NCBI GenBank assembly: GCA_009741485.1
Contig: CM019216.1
Span: 42,318,872-42,382,871, forward strand
From: Malurus cyaneus samueli
Taxonomy: Eukaryota; Chordata; Aves; Passeriformes; Maluridae
Reading direction: 5' to 3'
DNA: 64,000 bases
The position numbers and the translations under genes are program-made. Below, one piece after another: positions 21,201 to 36,200 of the stretch (within the stretch, counting starts at the first letter, position 1; the number at the start of each line of letters is the position of its first letter). The notes below the pieces were generated by a model that was not told the DNA's origin, searched no databases, and worked only from the letters and a program-made list of their open reading frames with translations.

Positions 21201-24200
21201 CTGGGTGACACTGTGATATCGTGCCTAATTTGGTAAAGTAAATCAGGAGGTACTCTCAGAGATGTACAGCCAAATTTGAATGCATCATACCTAATAAAGA
21301 GAAAATTTAAATATGAAGACCATTCATTTGCAGCCTAATCAAGTAAAAGCATCAGCTCACATTAAAATGCTGATAATGCCAGCAAGGACAGAATAATCTC
21401 AGGTATAAACAAATATAACATCATTTCACATTTCTTAGCTACATACAAAATGTTCTAGGAATAAAGAAGTAATAAATAGCTAAATTCCAATGCATGCATA
21501 ATTTATCAGTTCTGCTCTGTGTTATGAATTATTAGCAAATGCTAAGTTAGTGGAGGCACATACTCAATACTGTAATCCCCTACGGAAACCAGGCATGCTT
21601 ACCAAGTATCACACTGCATTTACTTTCTTCCTACACATTCAGAATTTCAAATCAGAAACTCGAAAACCTAATGGTGACACCTAGCAATAACTGTAGGCAT
21701 CCTTCCAGTCTTCAAAATACTGTCTTATAGCTGTATTATTATAAAGAGCAGTGAGACCTTTTTCCAGTTAACAGAATAACTGTTAAGCTCAATGCAAGAT
21801 GCTACAAAGAATAACTCAATTGAACGTTTTAATTTTTAGTAGTGAGAATCAGAGTGAACTACAGCTGATAAAGGAACAACCATTAATTCATTAAGGAATA
21901 ACACCCACCCAGTTTTGAAAATAGGTGGTGGATTTATATTAATTTTAACTTATTCTGAAAAAACATAAAAAAAAAGCATCACTGCAATAATCAAAGAGGT
22001 GTACATACACACACACAGAGCTGTTTGTTATGGGGATTTTAAGAGAACAGTCTAATTCTGTATTTAATTAAAATACATATTGATGTGTATATGTGTGTGT
22101 GCGTATGCACACATGCACATACCCACATGGTAGATTTTTACCATCTGTATTGTGTAACAGAAAATGGTGCTATTCATACGTGCCCATCGTTTCCAATGGC
22201 AACCAGGGGTTCTCGGTACCTCGGAAAACACACTCAAGTGTCTACGGAATCAAAGTTTGCAGGAAAAGAGTAACAACTTACTTTCCTAAGTTTTCAACAT
22301 GTCCCAGGCAGGTTGAAAAGCAGTAGTTGTATGCTATGACAATGGAAGGATATAAGGACTGGAAATCCAAGACAAGAACAGCGTTGCTGTAGAAGCGGGA
22401 CTCTGGCTCCATTATCAAGGGAACACACTGTGGGGCTTTCATCTGAGCTCGCTGCTGGACACTGGGACTCACAGCAATGTAATTCATTGGCTTTGCAATA
22501 CGCAGCATCACAGACTCCACACGGTACTGCAAAACAGTTTGGATATAACCATTATCATTTCAAAAGTGCAGAACAAGTATTAGCCAGTGCAAATATTTCA
22601 CGTATTTCCTGAATTTAAATCATAAATAACTGTTTTTCCAAAATAAATAGCCATGCTCTTAATATATATTTTAATTATATGTGATATCGCTAGATCATCT
22701 CCAGGTCCCTTCCAACCCATTTTAGGATTCTGTATTTTGCACCAGTTATAGTATAACTTTTCTATGTGTTTCCTCTTCATTTAGCCCTAATTATTGACAA
22801 TTAAGTACTTTTAATTTTTATTTATGAAAAAAACCCATCTAACAGGCTTCAACAATATGTGTGAATAGCCATGCTACAGTGGATGAAAGAGCATTTGCTA
22901 AACTATAGTACTGTCAGACTTGCAGATCTCTGAAGAAAACAAAATATAATATGCAGTAAATGCACTGGGTATCATGCTTTCTCTCTGATATCTCAAATAG
23001 CACAGGAAGCATAAAACAATAAACCTTGCTCAAGACATGACAAAATGTTGTGTGTGTAGCTAGCCACATGAAAAAACAAAACCCAGTCCTATTTATTTAT
23101 ATATCACTCAATGCTTTAGTAAAGACGTTACAAGCACAAATAGGCAGATATTCACTGTGTCCATTCACAATAAAAACAAAAATATCTGAAAACTACCTTC
23201 ATGGGTTGCAAAGGACTGAAAATCCCAACATGTCAAAGAACAATCCTACATAATCCTAAACCTGTGCTTTGTTAGCACTAAATCACTATTTCAAGGCCCT
23301 CTGCCCGACACACTACATATTCAATCATTGTACTGAATGGGCTAGATATAATTTCTTTAACCTTAAGGTTATCAATGAACTTTCAGAACTAACAGCTTTA
23401 ACAAGATCCTGCACCTTAAAAACAGGTTGGGGTTTGATGTGTAGTAGTTAGGGAGCAACATAAACTGCTGCCTTGCACTAATTGCACACCAATTTGTGAC
23501 CAGAGATAAGCTTGGATGTGTGACAACGTGGTCAGGGGCTGGTTCTGGCAGGAGGTGGATTTTTTTATTTTCTAGTTTTCATGGAATCACAGAATCATTT
23601 AGGTTGGAAAAGACCTCCAAGATCACCAAATCCAGCTGTTGATCCACTACTGCTAGTGCCATATCTACACATCTGTTCAATGTGAACAGATTGGGATGGT
23701 GACCCTGGACAGCCTGTTCCAATGTCTGACCATCCTCATGGAGAAAAAAAATTTTTAACAGCAAATCTAAACCAGCCCTGGCACAAATCGAGGCCATTTC
23801 CTCTTGTCCTATTGCTTCTTACTTGGGAGAACAGGCTGACCCCCACCTCACTACAGCCTTCTTTCAGGGAGTTGTAGAGAGCAATAAGGTCCCCAATGGC
23901 CTTCTTTACTCCAGACTAAACACCACCAGCTCTCTCAGCTGCTTTCCAGCCACTTTTCTGTAGCCTGTAGCACTGCATGGGTTTGTTGGGAGCCAAGGGC
24001 AGAACACTCATACAACTGGCCTCAGCCCATCAAGCCAGCCTGTCCAGATCCCTTTGAAGAGCCTTATCAGCCTCCAGCTGACCAACCTGGTGCTGTCTGT
24101 AAACTGACTAAGGGAGCACTTGATCCCCTTGTCCAGATCATCAATAAAGATACAAAACAGGACTGCTGCCTCCTGTTTGTTGCCCATGCTGGGTGCACTG

Positions 24201-27200
24201 GTGCAGATGCACCTCAGTTGGGCCATAGATCCTACCACTTTTTTTAAAAGGGGGAAAGCCCTAATCCCCACATGACCATTCTCAGGTGCATCTCTTGTTT
24301 GTAACACATCAAGAATCCTTTTGTTGTTGCTGCCACCCCTGCCTCCACTGACACAGCAGACCAAAGGACTTTGCTAGGACACTGTTTCTCAAACACTGGT
24401 GTGATGCTCTCAGGTTTATCTCTAGTGAGCCTGGTTTTATTCCTTGTCCCCTTCAAATTGAGTTTAAAGCTCTCTCAATGAGCCCTGCTGGCTCCTGTGC
24501 AAAAATCAGCACGTTCTTCAAACTTCTGACTAATAATCTGTATGCCTATGACCATCTCTTGTTAGATTTGTTTAGTCTACTATGAAATATTCGCGGTGGC
24601 TTAATACAATAAAATAAATTTTAAAGATTATTGTACAACTTAATGAGAGATGCAAACATGGAAAAATAAGATATCTGAAATATGTTATTATTACTATTAT
24701 TACTTATGATTATTCAATTTTAATCTTTTTAGCAAAAGAGTTTTATTTTTTAGCTAAAGAGGAGTATCTTCATAAAAGATAGTGATTCTTCTGTGTGAAA
24801 AAAATTATTTGAGGTGACTGGGAATTGTCGCAAGTGCAGTTTTTGTGATCTAGAAAGTTTCAATGGAAACAGAACGTGCACAGAAGGGAAGAGAAAAGAA
24901 CAGTCAGGATAGAAAATGCAGCATACTTCTGTTGCTCACTCCCACTCCCAGACATCTGATAAAATGACAGGCAGAACAGTCTTTGTGGGCTGCAATCATG
25001 ACAGTTTAAGCATATCAGTGCTGGCAATATGCCGATCCCACACTCCCTGTCCCTAACTGTGCATTTCTCTTCCCTTGCTCCAACAGTGGTGTTTTCTGAT
25101 AATATGGTAAACCAGATCGGGGACCGAAACTGGCAAATACCTACTGAACACTGCCATAGCTCTACTTATGGTGCCTGCCCACCTGCTGCCCCTTTCCCCC
25201 AAATACAGAGTCATTACCAGCAAGACCAACAAGAACCTGCTCTGGGTCAGGAAATGACACAGCCAACTACAGTCAAAGGAAAAAAGGTGGCAAAAGATTT
25301 TTAAAAGGATTGATTTGTAAAGGGAAACTGCAGCTTCAGACATTCCCATATCTAACTGGCTTATGATAACAGAAGAGCTGTAACATGTGACAGAGTCGCT
25401 GACCCTCATTTCAGGTGCTGTTCAGGTCTCACATACAGCCATGAAAACAGCCAAGTTAGCTTCATCACTCAGAATCTGGGCAAGGAAAGTCTTTGTGATT
25501 ACTGGACACTGCTGGGCTCTCAAACAAAGCACAGATCTTGCTCTGTCCTGCTCCCTTTTCTCTCTGACACCAGTATCAAAATAATAGAACCACAAACATC
25601 TTCCATGACTTGTACTTTATAAAGCCAAAGCACCTCTTGTCTTATTTTAAAATCTCACCCAGAGATCTGCTGCAACAGAAATGCCACTTAGAATACATTC
25701 AATGCTGCTTTGTCTGCCCTGGATGAAACTAATCTAATCTTTCTAGAACATGCCCAATTATATATATTTAATGTTTTAGAAAGCACGAATTTTCAGACTC
25801 AGAAGTGCAAACAAAACCAACTCAAAGGGAAAGCTTAGTAGTCCTGAAGTCAGTAGAAGAGATTCACTGGTGTGATTAAATTTGGGTAACTCTTACTTTT
25901 AAACTCTGAGACTAGGCAATTCAAAAGCAGCAAACCAATGAATTTAACAGTATTCTTTATGTTTCAATTTCATGTTAATTCATGTTAACAGTCTTCTGTG
26001 AGCCTACAAAAATACACATAAGGACTGAAAAAATACTGAAGAACAAAAACATTCTGTAAAAACTATTTTGGTTTTGTGAAGTGCAAGGAAAACCAAGTCT
26101 TACCTGGGCGCCTCTTGTTAATACATGTAAGAACTGAATGCCAAAAAGTCTCGCCATTTCACTCGTTCTGCCAATCAAATCCAGTTTGTCTAACAACAGG
26201 AGATTCCCACGAACCCGGCTAACATAATGATCAACCATTTTCCATCTGTGAGAGTGAACACCTCGTTACAAACAATCAGGAGAGAGCTGCTCTTTCTACT
26301 ACGACAAACATATTTTTATGGTAACTTGTTACAAACCAGCAAATAAAAATTTCCTCTAGGACACTGTCAGATAGAGCTTTCAAAAGTGTGGCATACATAA
26401 ATAAACACCTAGGTATTCTAAAGATAGACATGGAATGTGTTACAGCAAACTACTGTTAAAGCACCCGACAGTGATGTACTACATCTGGTTCTCCTCACTG
26501 CCCCAAAGGATCACCAAAGCAGAAACAACTATCTCCTCATCTGTTTACATGTTTTATAACTGAGTGAACCTTTGTGGAAATGTCCTTCTGCATTAAGAAT
26601 GCCTACCACAGCTGAACATAAATTCACCATTTCAGTGTAAACCATGTTTCCACAAGATTTAACTTTTGCAGAAATTTTATGTATGTCACAAACAACATGT
26701 GGATCAATACTGAGTTTCACAAATTGTTTGTATCACACAATATCACATTGCTTCAAGACAAAGGAAGCTGAATGTGATACATGTCATATGAAGGTATTTT
26801 TAAGCAGCTATAGCTACTGCCTTAACATCTTGCACGCCGTTTTGTACTTCTTTTAAGCCTAACTTGCTTGACATGCACTGTGAACAGAAGCCTGACAGTT
26901 CATTAAAAGCCCTTCTAATGAACAGTATATACGAAATTAAATAAAGACATTACAGAACTTTGAAATAGTACATCTATTCAGATATGTTAAAAACGTAACT
27001 GAAAATATCTTGTTGAAATATTGAGGGTATAACTATACAACCGAACATGCAAGTAAATAAGCTCATGTTGCTGCATATATGCTGCTCTAGTGCCTGAGCT
27101 AAATTGATTATTCCTTCCTATGCTGACTTTACCTTACACCTATCCAGTGTTATGAATGTGGCCTTAAAAACAGCAAACAAAATGGATTAATAGATCATTA

Positions 27201-30200
27201 CCTGTAGACATCTGCCTTATTGTCAAACCAATCAGACAAAACTCGGAACGTAAATAAAGGAAAACGATGATGAAGAACATGAAAGCCCACATTTTCAAAA
27301 GTGTAATTTGTTAGATTCACCTAGAAAAACACAGCAGACATGTGAATGATGCATGATGGATTTCATAATACAAAAATCTCTACTTTTCAAAAACTGCAAC
27401 AATTACATTTATTAACTTATTCATATTTTGCTAAAAAAAAATATTTAGCCTCAGAAGTCCCTAACTATATGCAAGTCAGGAGAAAGTAACCCTCATCAAT
27501 TGAAAAGAACATGCACAATTAAGCAGTTCATAAAGATCAGGTCAGGACAAGATTTGTAAAGACTGGGCCATCTGAGTATTAAATATAAAGTGATAAATGG
27601 AACAACAACAACAAAAAAAGTAGATCTGACAGCTTAAAATACATTCAAGTACTTAATGTAGTAAAAGTACCATACTAGACAAATTCCTAAAACAAGCAAG
27701 TTGTTCTCAAAACCCACAAATCAGTGAAAAGGAGTATCATTAAGAAACATTACTGAAAAAATAAGGGCTTCAATACTTTACAGTTTAGTGATATGCAAAA
27801 TCCATTCTCACAAACTGAAAAACTACTCAATTTGAAAAGGTGTACAAAGAAAATAAACAGTAAATTACACAAGTTACACCCAACTTTCAACGAAGTTTGC
27901 AATAAACCCAGTAAGTCAAAACATTAACCTTTTAAAAAATTACCTCATGTCTCATCATTCTCCAAATATTCAAGACAATTCGCCCAACAATATTTATTTC
28001 ACTCATTGTATCTGCTCCGTATTCATCCAGCTCAGTGGCAAATCTGTTCTCTTTCTTTTCATCTAAAGACATTAAAAGAGTATATATTTACACAAGTTAT
28101 AAGACAGTCAAGACCAGATAAAGCTATCCCTCTTCCAATTTGTGCTCTGTAGAAAAATAAGAATTCATAAAGATTGCCTCTGTTCATTTAATCAGTTATT
28201 GTTCCTGAAGAATAAATTTGAGAGCTTTGTGCTAAAGAAAGAAACTTGTGAGCTTTGATGACCGATTCATACTTAAACTATCATATGTTCCTGTTTTCAT
28301 ATATAAAATATTTTAAAATTCACCGAAGTCCAACTGCCAACAACTTTCAGCTGAAGATACAGATTTTTTGCTCGTGTTTTCTCATCTCTGGGAGGACTCT
28401 GTAGCTCAGTTCTTTTCTAAACACACCACAGGTATGGAAAGCAACAAAAGAGTATACAAATACTCAAATCTCAAGGAAGAAGTGTGTGAACATAGTGCTT
28501 CTAAAACATCATATTCTCCTGGCCAGGCACACAGGACAATAGCATAAAAGATAATTCCTGTGGCTGGGGTATGCCCAAAAATTGAAGTAACCCATACCAT
28601 GTTCTGTCACGTACTCAAAAAGGCAAACACTTCAAGATGCGGAAAGCAGTTATTGATACTCTCTCTACAACTATTCCAGCTTCTAATCATTTGCAGCTTC
28701 CTGGCTCAGACATTATTTTAACATTTATCATTGACCCCAACAGATTTTTCTCTCAAGAACTTATCCCCTTTTAAAGCAATGTACACTTTAAGCATTTGTA
28801 CTATCTTGTGACGAGGAACTCATCAGTTCAGCAATGCAGGGATTAAAAATCAACTTCTATCCTGTAGCTGCCACTTCCAAGCTTCATTTGATTTCCGGTT
28901 CTTGCATTGGAAAAGACCATGAAAACCCAATCCCTATTTCCCTTTACATTCCTCAAGATTTCAGCTTTTACCTTTCCTACACAGTTGTGTTTCTTCTGGG
29001 ACCCCAATTTACTAAATTGCTAGACACATTTGGATTATCCTTCTCATCTTTAACAGTTCTCCTATATCCACTTTGATGGGGGAAGGTTATATGGAGGCTA
29101 CAACCTCAGTATCTGAGGTACAAGCACAGTACAGATTTTTACATTTACATTCACTGCTTTGTATTTTCCATGCTTCATGATTCCTAGCATTTGCTTTTGC
29201 AACCATTACAAAGCAACAGGCTCAAGTTTTTAACAGATCATCGTAAAGCACTTATTTCATGGCTTTTTAATTTCTGTGCAGATCTTTGGCAAGAGACCAG
29301 ACAAAAGCAGCTTTTTCAACTGTTTTGATTTTTAAAATCTCCCTCATCCATATCACCTTGTCGCAAGAGCGACAACCAATTTTTGGGACAGTTTTTAATT
29401 TTACAAAGTCATCCTGAATCTTCTCAGGTGTGACAGCACTTTTTTTTAGCTGTTCACTACCTCCATTCTTCAGAGTGATGGCTTCTATTGATTGGCTAAG
29501 TACAGACACTAGGCTTCCCATTTGCATCCAAGTTTTCCTGCCAGTCTAAACAGACTTTTTTATCAATGCTGAAGGAAAGCATTAGCACTTGGGCCCAGTA
29601 AAACTGGCCCAAAGTACAAGAATGGTTATTGACAGAGAGGATTTTATTACAATGCTGCTGTCCAGGACAATTGCTGCTCAGGAGCATTTTTATGTTTTTG
29701 TATCCCAGCCAGAGAAACCACAAATGATAATTATGGCAGGTACTCTGTATGACTGAAACCAAGGAAAGCAAGAGAGGATCTGGCAGCAGAAACATCTCCA
29801 AGAACTGAAAACCTAACATACAACTGCAGAATCTACATCCAGATTCATGAATACAGGACATACACAGAAGTAGAATACTCCAGGAATTTGAAAATCCAGG
29901 AAACACCAGAATGTCACGGGTGTTTCTAAGGTTTTTTTGGTGTGTGTGTGTGTGTGATTACATTATACAACACAGGAGCAGGAACAAAAAAAAAAAAGAG
30001 GCCCATCTGAAAAAAATCCTCTGCATTTGTTTTTAAAATTTGTTCATAGATTTCACCTTGCTCCCACTGCAACTGAACTAAAGCCCTATACAATAACTTA
30101 CCTGGCACACGAGAAATCATCTGGCATAAATCAACATTCAGTGCAGCAGCCCTCTGTAAGAGATAACCCCAGGAATGCATCTGGACTTCATAGCCTAACA

Positions 30201-33200
30201 AAATGTCTGGGTCATATCTAGAGAGGTAGGGGGAAAAGAAAAAATGAGCTTCATATCATTTAACAAAATATTTTCCATGAACAGCGTATAAGCAGGATTG
30301 CATTCAAATCATGTTGAATTTAAAAAAGATGCAGTCACAATCAGTTTCTATGAAAGCAGCATTGGGACTAGGAGACAATATTTAAAGCAGGCAATCACTT
30401 AGGATTTTTAATAACATTCAACATCAAAAATATTTAGAAAGAATATTTTCACTGGATTTTTTTTACATACTTCTATTATTTCAGTCTTTACAAATAAAGA
30501 ACAAAATCGAGGCCTTGTCACATTTTGTTGATGGAATCAGGACGTATCGAGCATGAACTGAAACCTGGCTACTGGCATGAGAGATGTACAGTGGAATATG
30601 GTCATGCCAGTGCAACAGAATTTGTCAGCAGGAATTAACTGGAATATTTTACAAATAATGTGTCACACATACTGCACTGTAATTTGGAATAATCTGAGGG
30701 AACTTTGGGTCCTAAATGATGACCCTCTATCGGGAGTTTAAATTTGCAGCTGAGTGAGGGCAGTCTAAATTGAAACATGGAGAAAAACAACCATATCCAC
30801 TAGTTTTCTTTAAATAATTCTTTCTGTAAGATAACCTTCTTTCTAAAAGATACATGAAAAAAACAATTTTATGCTGTATTTCTTTCCAGCTGGAAAATCT
30901 GACTGGCTCAAGCATGACAGAAAGAAAAGTCAGAATTGACTTCTGACACAGTCACTTCCAATCAGGCTCAGAGAAGAGCTGAATAGACAGAAGGACAAAC
31001 AAAATGGCTTTAAAGACAAAGCACAGCTAGGAGTTAGCTCAGAGGAGCCAGTATCACCTATCTTTTGAGTAGGCACTATTAAAACCAGAAGTCATGACCT
31101 GGTCACTTTCTCAAGAGTATAAGAATAATTTATTTGGGCTGGGCAGAAAGAGACCAGCCAAAGCAACATGAGTTATCTATTATCTTTATAGCAAAAAAAA
31201 GAAAGGAAGCCTCAGGGGGAAGAATAGCTGCTTCTTGGTTAGACTAAATTATCTGTAGTGTATTTTCCAACCTTTATGATTCTGCGATTCTTTTAATGCA
31301 GCTAAGGGGTTTTGAGTTCCAGCAGGCAGCAATCAATACAACTGAATGTCATAAAAGCAGCTGTCAGGAGGTAGAGGACTGATGACAGGCTGAGGGTCCT
31401 GTTCCTCAGTCTATCCCCAACACTGCAACAGGAGGTAGGCTTGGAGACCTTAGTTTATGGGAGAACTAGGCAGGGGCCCCATCTTAAGGACAGGATCTCT
31501 GCACTCCTTGCATCCATAAACACAAGGAAAAAATGCAAACATTTCCTGACCGTTGAATACAGAACACCCTTTCCCTGAATACTGAGTTAGTTGTATCAGA
31601 GACATTAAAAATGAAGCTTCAGACTTTCAGGAAAGTGTCTTCTTTGCTTAAGTGTCCCAGCCAAAGGCAATGACAACTCATTTTGAAGATACCAATCACT
31701 CTGAGAATAGCTCCAAAAGAGAGTTTCTCCACACTTCTGCCACGGACACCAACTTTCTGTGAAAGAGTTGAACCTTCTTACTCAGCATGGCTATCTCTTT
31801 ATTACAATCTGGGCTTTTGCACCTGCCAGAAGTTGCAAAAATCCCCTTTATGACCTACTTGTACTTGTCAGAGAATGGTTTTGCCTATAGCAGAGGATTC
31901 TAAAGTAAGTTTTTGATTTCTAGCATTCTACTTAAAGTAAAATAATAAGTTTTGCATTTGGAGGTATTTTGCTATCTGCAGTTCATGTCAAAAGAGTATT
32001 TATTTGGTTTTGGAAAAGGAAATGATCATCAGGAGTGGTGAATTTATTCAGTTTGGAAGCCTATTCTACCAACAGTACAAACCCAAAGCTACTTGGAACA
32101 ATTTACAGACATATGACTGAAACTAGCCTGCCGTTCATTCCAGCACAATGATCAGTGTCAAAAGGAGTTATGACCACTTGCTGCTCTGCACAGCACACAG
32201 TGATTGCCAAATGATCCTCCAAAATTATTAATAGCTCCATTTAAGCTTTGAAATAAAAAGAAATTATGTCACGTTTTATACAGGCATAGAATAAACATTA
32301 CAAATGTTAACATATTTTCAAATTAATTCTTGTAACTAAACTATCCTGGTCCTAGCATATTACAAAACACTACTGATTAATTAAAATGAGGGAAGTAGTC
32401 ATTCATGCTCATTTTTGAAAATGGGTGTCACGTAATTCAAAATGGAAAATACTTCTAGATTTTACACAGGACAAGGCATTATGCAGATGGGTTTCATGAC
32501 AGATGCAATTGTGAATGAGAAACTCATGAAGAACTGCTTAAGTGGTATATAAACAACATTCATTATGCTGGAAATTTGCTTGCCCCTTTAAGCCTGTTCT
32601 GAACAGAAACAAGCATCCAGTTTGGAAGCAGCAAATTGCCATAACCAAAATAGCAGCTACCACCTGTGATGAAGGACAGTTTGCTCTGGGTTTTAACTTG
32701 TCCAAGTAGGGCATTACCTTTCTCACTTCCTACTTAAAAAAAATTTAGTGGCTATTACATTGCTACTGCAACCGAGCAGATTTCATCAATTCTGGATATA
32801 ATCTTCCCATTATCTTTTGACCTAATGAACAAAATTACCTCTGTAGGTACCTCTGCATATAACCTCAATAACTGTTTCTCTAGTATCTTTCAGATGTAAA
32901 GATGTTTCATAGGACAAGACATAAAAGTCCTTTAGTTCATGGTGGTTTTAGATACATGCTTTTCTTATGTAAATTGTATACAACTTAAGTATCACATATT
33001 TTAACACAATATTAGGCAAATTCACATGTAGATTGGAAAGCTTATTACTCAAAGGATTTAAAAAAGCAGTGTGCTACTTTTGAACTCAGTCTTGCTTGTC
33101 TAGGCCATTAGGAAGCGCCTATAATTGCACATTACTGAGTCACTTTACGACACATTACTTACTCTGCTTTTCCATCCCAACTAGACACCACACACGCATT

Positions 33201-36200
33201 AAGGGAAGTGTCTCATTTCAGCTAACTTTGGTATCTCAAGTTTTCTAAGCTGGTCTCTTCACTGTCATTGAAAAAAATACGCCTCCTTGGATGAACCATT
33301 TTTTTGTATTTTAGCCACTTCTTGCAGAACAAGATCCTATTCTTTCTGTTTAACTTTCCTGGTGATGAGGATAGCTAGTTAGAAACTGATATTGAAGTAC
33401 AGATGTTTAAGTTTTAGTCAAAAGAATTATACAAAGCTATCTAAATAGAAAATCAAGGTAGAGTAGCTAGTAAATGGTGAGATCAAATCTTACTGTAAAT
33501 TCCTGTAATTACAGCCCTTTAATGTCAGTTTGTCCATATTTAAAACTTGGATCCAAGTGGCATCCTTCTAAAAGCATTAAAACCAGTAAACATACTACTA
33601 GCAACTGAGCTGCTTAGATACTGCAGTAAGCTACCCTGTAAATATTTTATATGTCTATCTCTATGCATTCATAAATGTAACTGAATTATCTCGGAAGGAA
33701 AAAACAAAGTAACATTAAATTGAAGAACTCATTTCCACTAAATAACACCTAGAACACCAAATTCCTGCACTACACATGCATAATATCTACCTAATGCAAC
33801 AGGTTTAACAGACTATCAAATTTCATGCACTAAGAGACACTGTTGTCTCTTGCTTCTGATTTGCTGGGTGATGAACCACATCCCAGTTTATGCAGCAGAA
33901 ATGCCCTCCTGTGCAGCCCAATCTCATGTACCAGCTGTACCAATGAACTGGTGTGACACTTGGTGAGACCTCCTGTGGAATTCTATTTGCTATTAGAGGA
34001 GAAGAGATGTCTGGAGCTAAAAGATGACATTGTTCCACGTGGAAAAATGAACAGGGAAATCCAAAGTTTAGTTGATGGGAGCTTAGCTGAAGTGGGACTC
34101 TCACTTTCTCTCTCCCCCTTTTTATGTGATACCACAAAGACAACAGGCTGTGAGCTAAGGGGACAAGTTTTACATGTTTCATCCTGTCATCTCAAAATTT
34201 TTGGAGTACACTATGAAGCTGGTCTTCATCATCAGTTCAAGCTATTTTGTTAGAAGAAATTGTAAAGAGACCAGCTGCTACACCTGCAAGAAACTAGTGA
34301 ACTGTAATACTGCTATTTGAAAGCTGCTGGCTAGGAATAACACGACAGGAGTAAGAGGTGTGCTTGCCAACATACGCTCTTTTGTTAAAAGGATGGGCCC
34401 TGATACTGCTTTGCATGCTGTTGCCAGTCTTTCTGCAAAGATGAAAAGCAGCATTTATGCTGGCAAGATTTGAACACAACAGCATTAACATTCAAATCAT
34501 ACATGCTGCAGGGAGAAGAAATGTGATTATTTTCCTTTCCAGCTAAGTCGTGTATGCTCCTATGACATCTCTTCCTCTTTCTCGTTTGACAATTTCGTGG
34601 ATGAACACTAAAACACCCAGAAATACCTTCCTCTCTGTGTCTGGTTTTCCTGACTGCTATTTTAATTCCAGCTATGATTAGGGGAAAAGGGGGTGGGGGA
34701 AGATGGTTATTAGGCCAGACCAATGATACAGACAAAAGCAGTAACTGTGCATAGCAACAGAATGCTTGTTGACTCAAATACATAACTGAAATCTCTGAAA
34801 ACATTTTTTCCAGTTTGCCTTAGACAATAAAAATCCATAAAGTTGATACAGGACATTAAAAACGGATTTTTACAGGAAAATACCACAGAAGATGACACTG
34901 GCCTGGAAAAAAGAAGGTTAAATTAGCATATCTCTATTTTAAGAAGGAAAAGTTGCTAGAGCATTTACAGAACACGAAATGTAATGCACTGTATCCAAAC
35001 AAAAAGAAATCATTAGCATTACACCTTACAAGAAAAACATAAAAAAAAGTGTTAAGTAGTAACAGTTAATAAACATGCAAATGTTATCCCCAAAATCTTC
35101 AAGTAAAATCTTACATTACACTCTGTTCATCTATTTTTATCAAAAGCTACTTTAATGGAGACAAAGAGCTCTGGATGTCTGGTAAGTCTCAAGTAGCATT
35201 GAACATACTATTCTTTCTTTCAAGCCTGTTTTCACACCCTCTGTTGTGTCAGAGAGATGGGAACTTTGCATTTCCACAAGAATTACATACATTTTGCCCC
35301 TCTCACACCTGCAGGACCAGTCCTTTTCTACCATCTGGTAGTATCTGCACTTAAAGAGAAATGGTACAAATTTGCCTCAGAAGGTGAAGGAGAGGCCCAG
35401 ACATTTAATTTCTCTTTCATGGGAATCCACTGCTCCATCAGGCTTGGACATCTCTAGTTTTGCCACATTTTAAACCTCCAAGGCAAATATTCTTGCAGCA
35501 TTTGCTTTCACCTTCTCCTCCTCCTCAAACAGTCAGCTTTCCTGGTATTAGGGAGCTATATAAAAGTGTTTACTCTTTTTCCTGCCTTTAGGTTCAGAGA
35601 GATGGTTCTCTCACTTTCTCAAGCAGCAAGATTTTTCCATTTTTCTTCCCAACTCAGTGCAGCTGACACCGTACGATCCACAGAGGGTCTATTCAAGAAA
35701 GCACTTCAGGCAGCACAACAAAATGCTTCAGGACAGAAATACATGTCCTGGTTCCATTTCAAGGAAAAGATCCCCTCTGACAATTCCAGAGAGCCTACAA
35801 CTTGGGATCTCTGTGCTTGTAGGACATCCCCAGTGGCTGCACAGGATTAGAAGGAGGTTGTTTCTCAGCTGCTTTATGCCATAATTGAGCTGAAGCCCTT
35901 TTTTTTTTTTTTTTTTTGTTTAAAGCCAGAGTACAGCTTACCAAAGAAGGGAAATTTGGACCTATGCAGGTGCAGCTTCCTCTCAAGGTTTAAGACAGTT
36001 GTCAGGATACCAAAAGCCAATTTAATGATGCTTTTCTTTGTTACAAATCCGTGCTATTTGTTCTTCCCTGCTTCCTCCAAACTCATCTTCGTGCTTCTTC
36101 TTTTCTGTCTGTTTCCTGACTCTCAACCCTCACCTTCAGAATTCCAACAACTTTTAAAATGGAAGTTGTCTCTACATAGACTATGGTACTCACACTGGGA

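Larger units (their letters stand above)
22527..26103 (-). other. REV3L: REV3L intron w17-w18, with CR1 insertions
   Basis: This 3.6-kb intron holds a short sense CR1 tail (22690-22734) and the longest CR1 copy in the window (23578-24235). The segment 25029-25304 is less AT-rich and open on the + strand, but its translation was not recognised. No exon is seen. Confidence 0.85.

Noticed and set aside
24008..24456. Two overlapping - strand open frames
   Set aside because: They largely overlap the CR1 3' fragment and carry no independent coding signal.
33823..34804. Open frames of 119 and 139 residues in the 8.8-kb intron
   Set aside because: Not recognised as any family, Cys/His/Ser-rich translations typical of chance frames, no exon-like borders.
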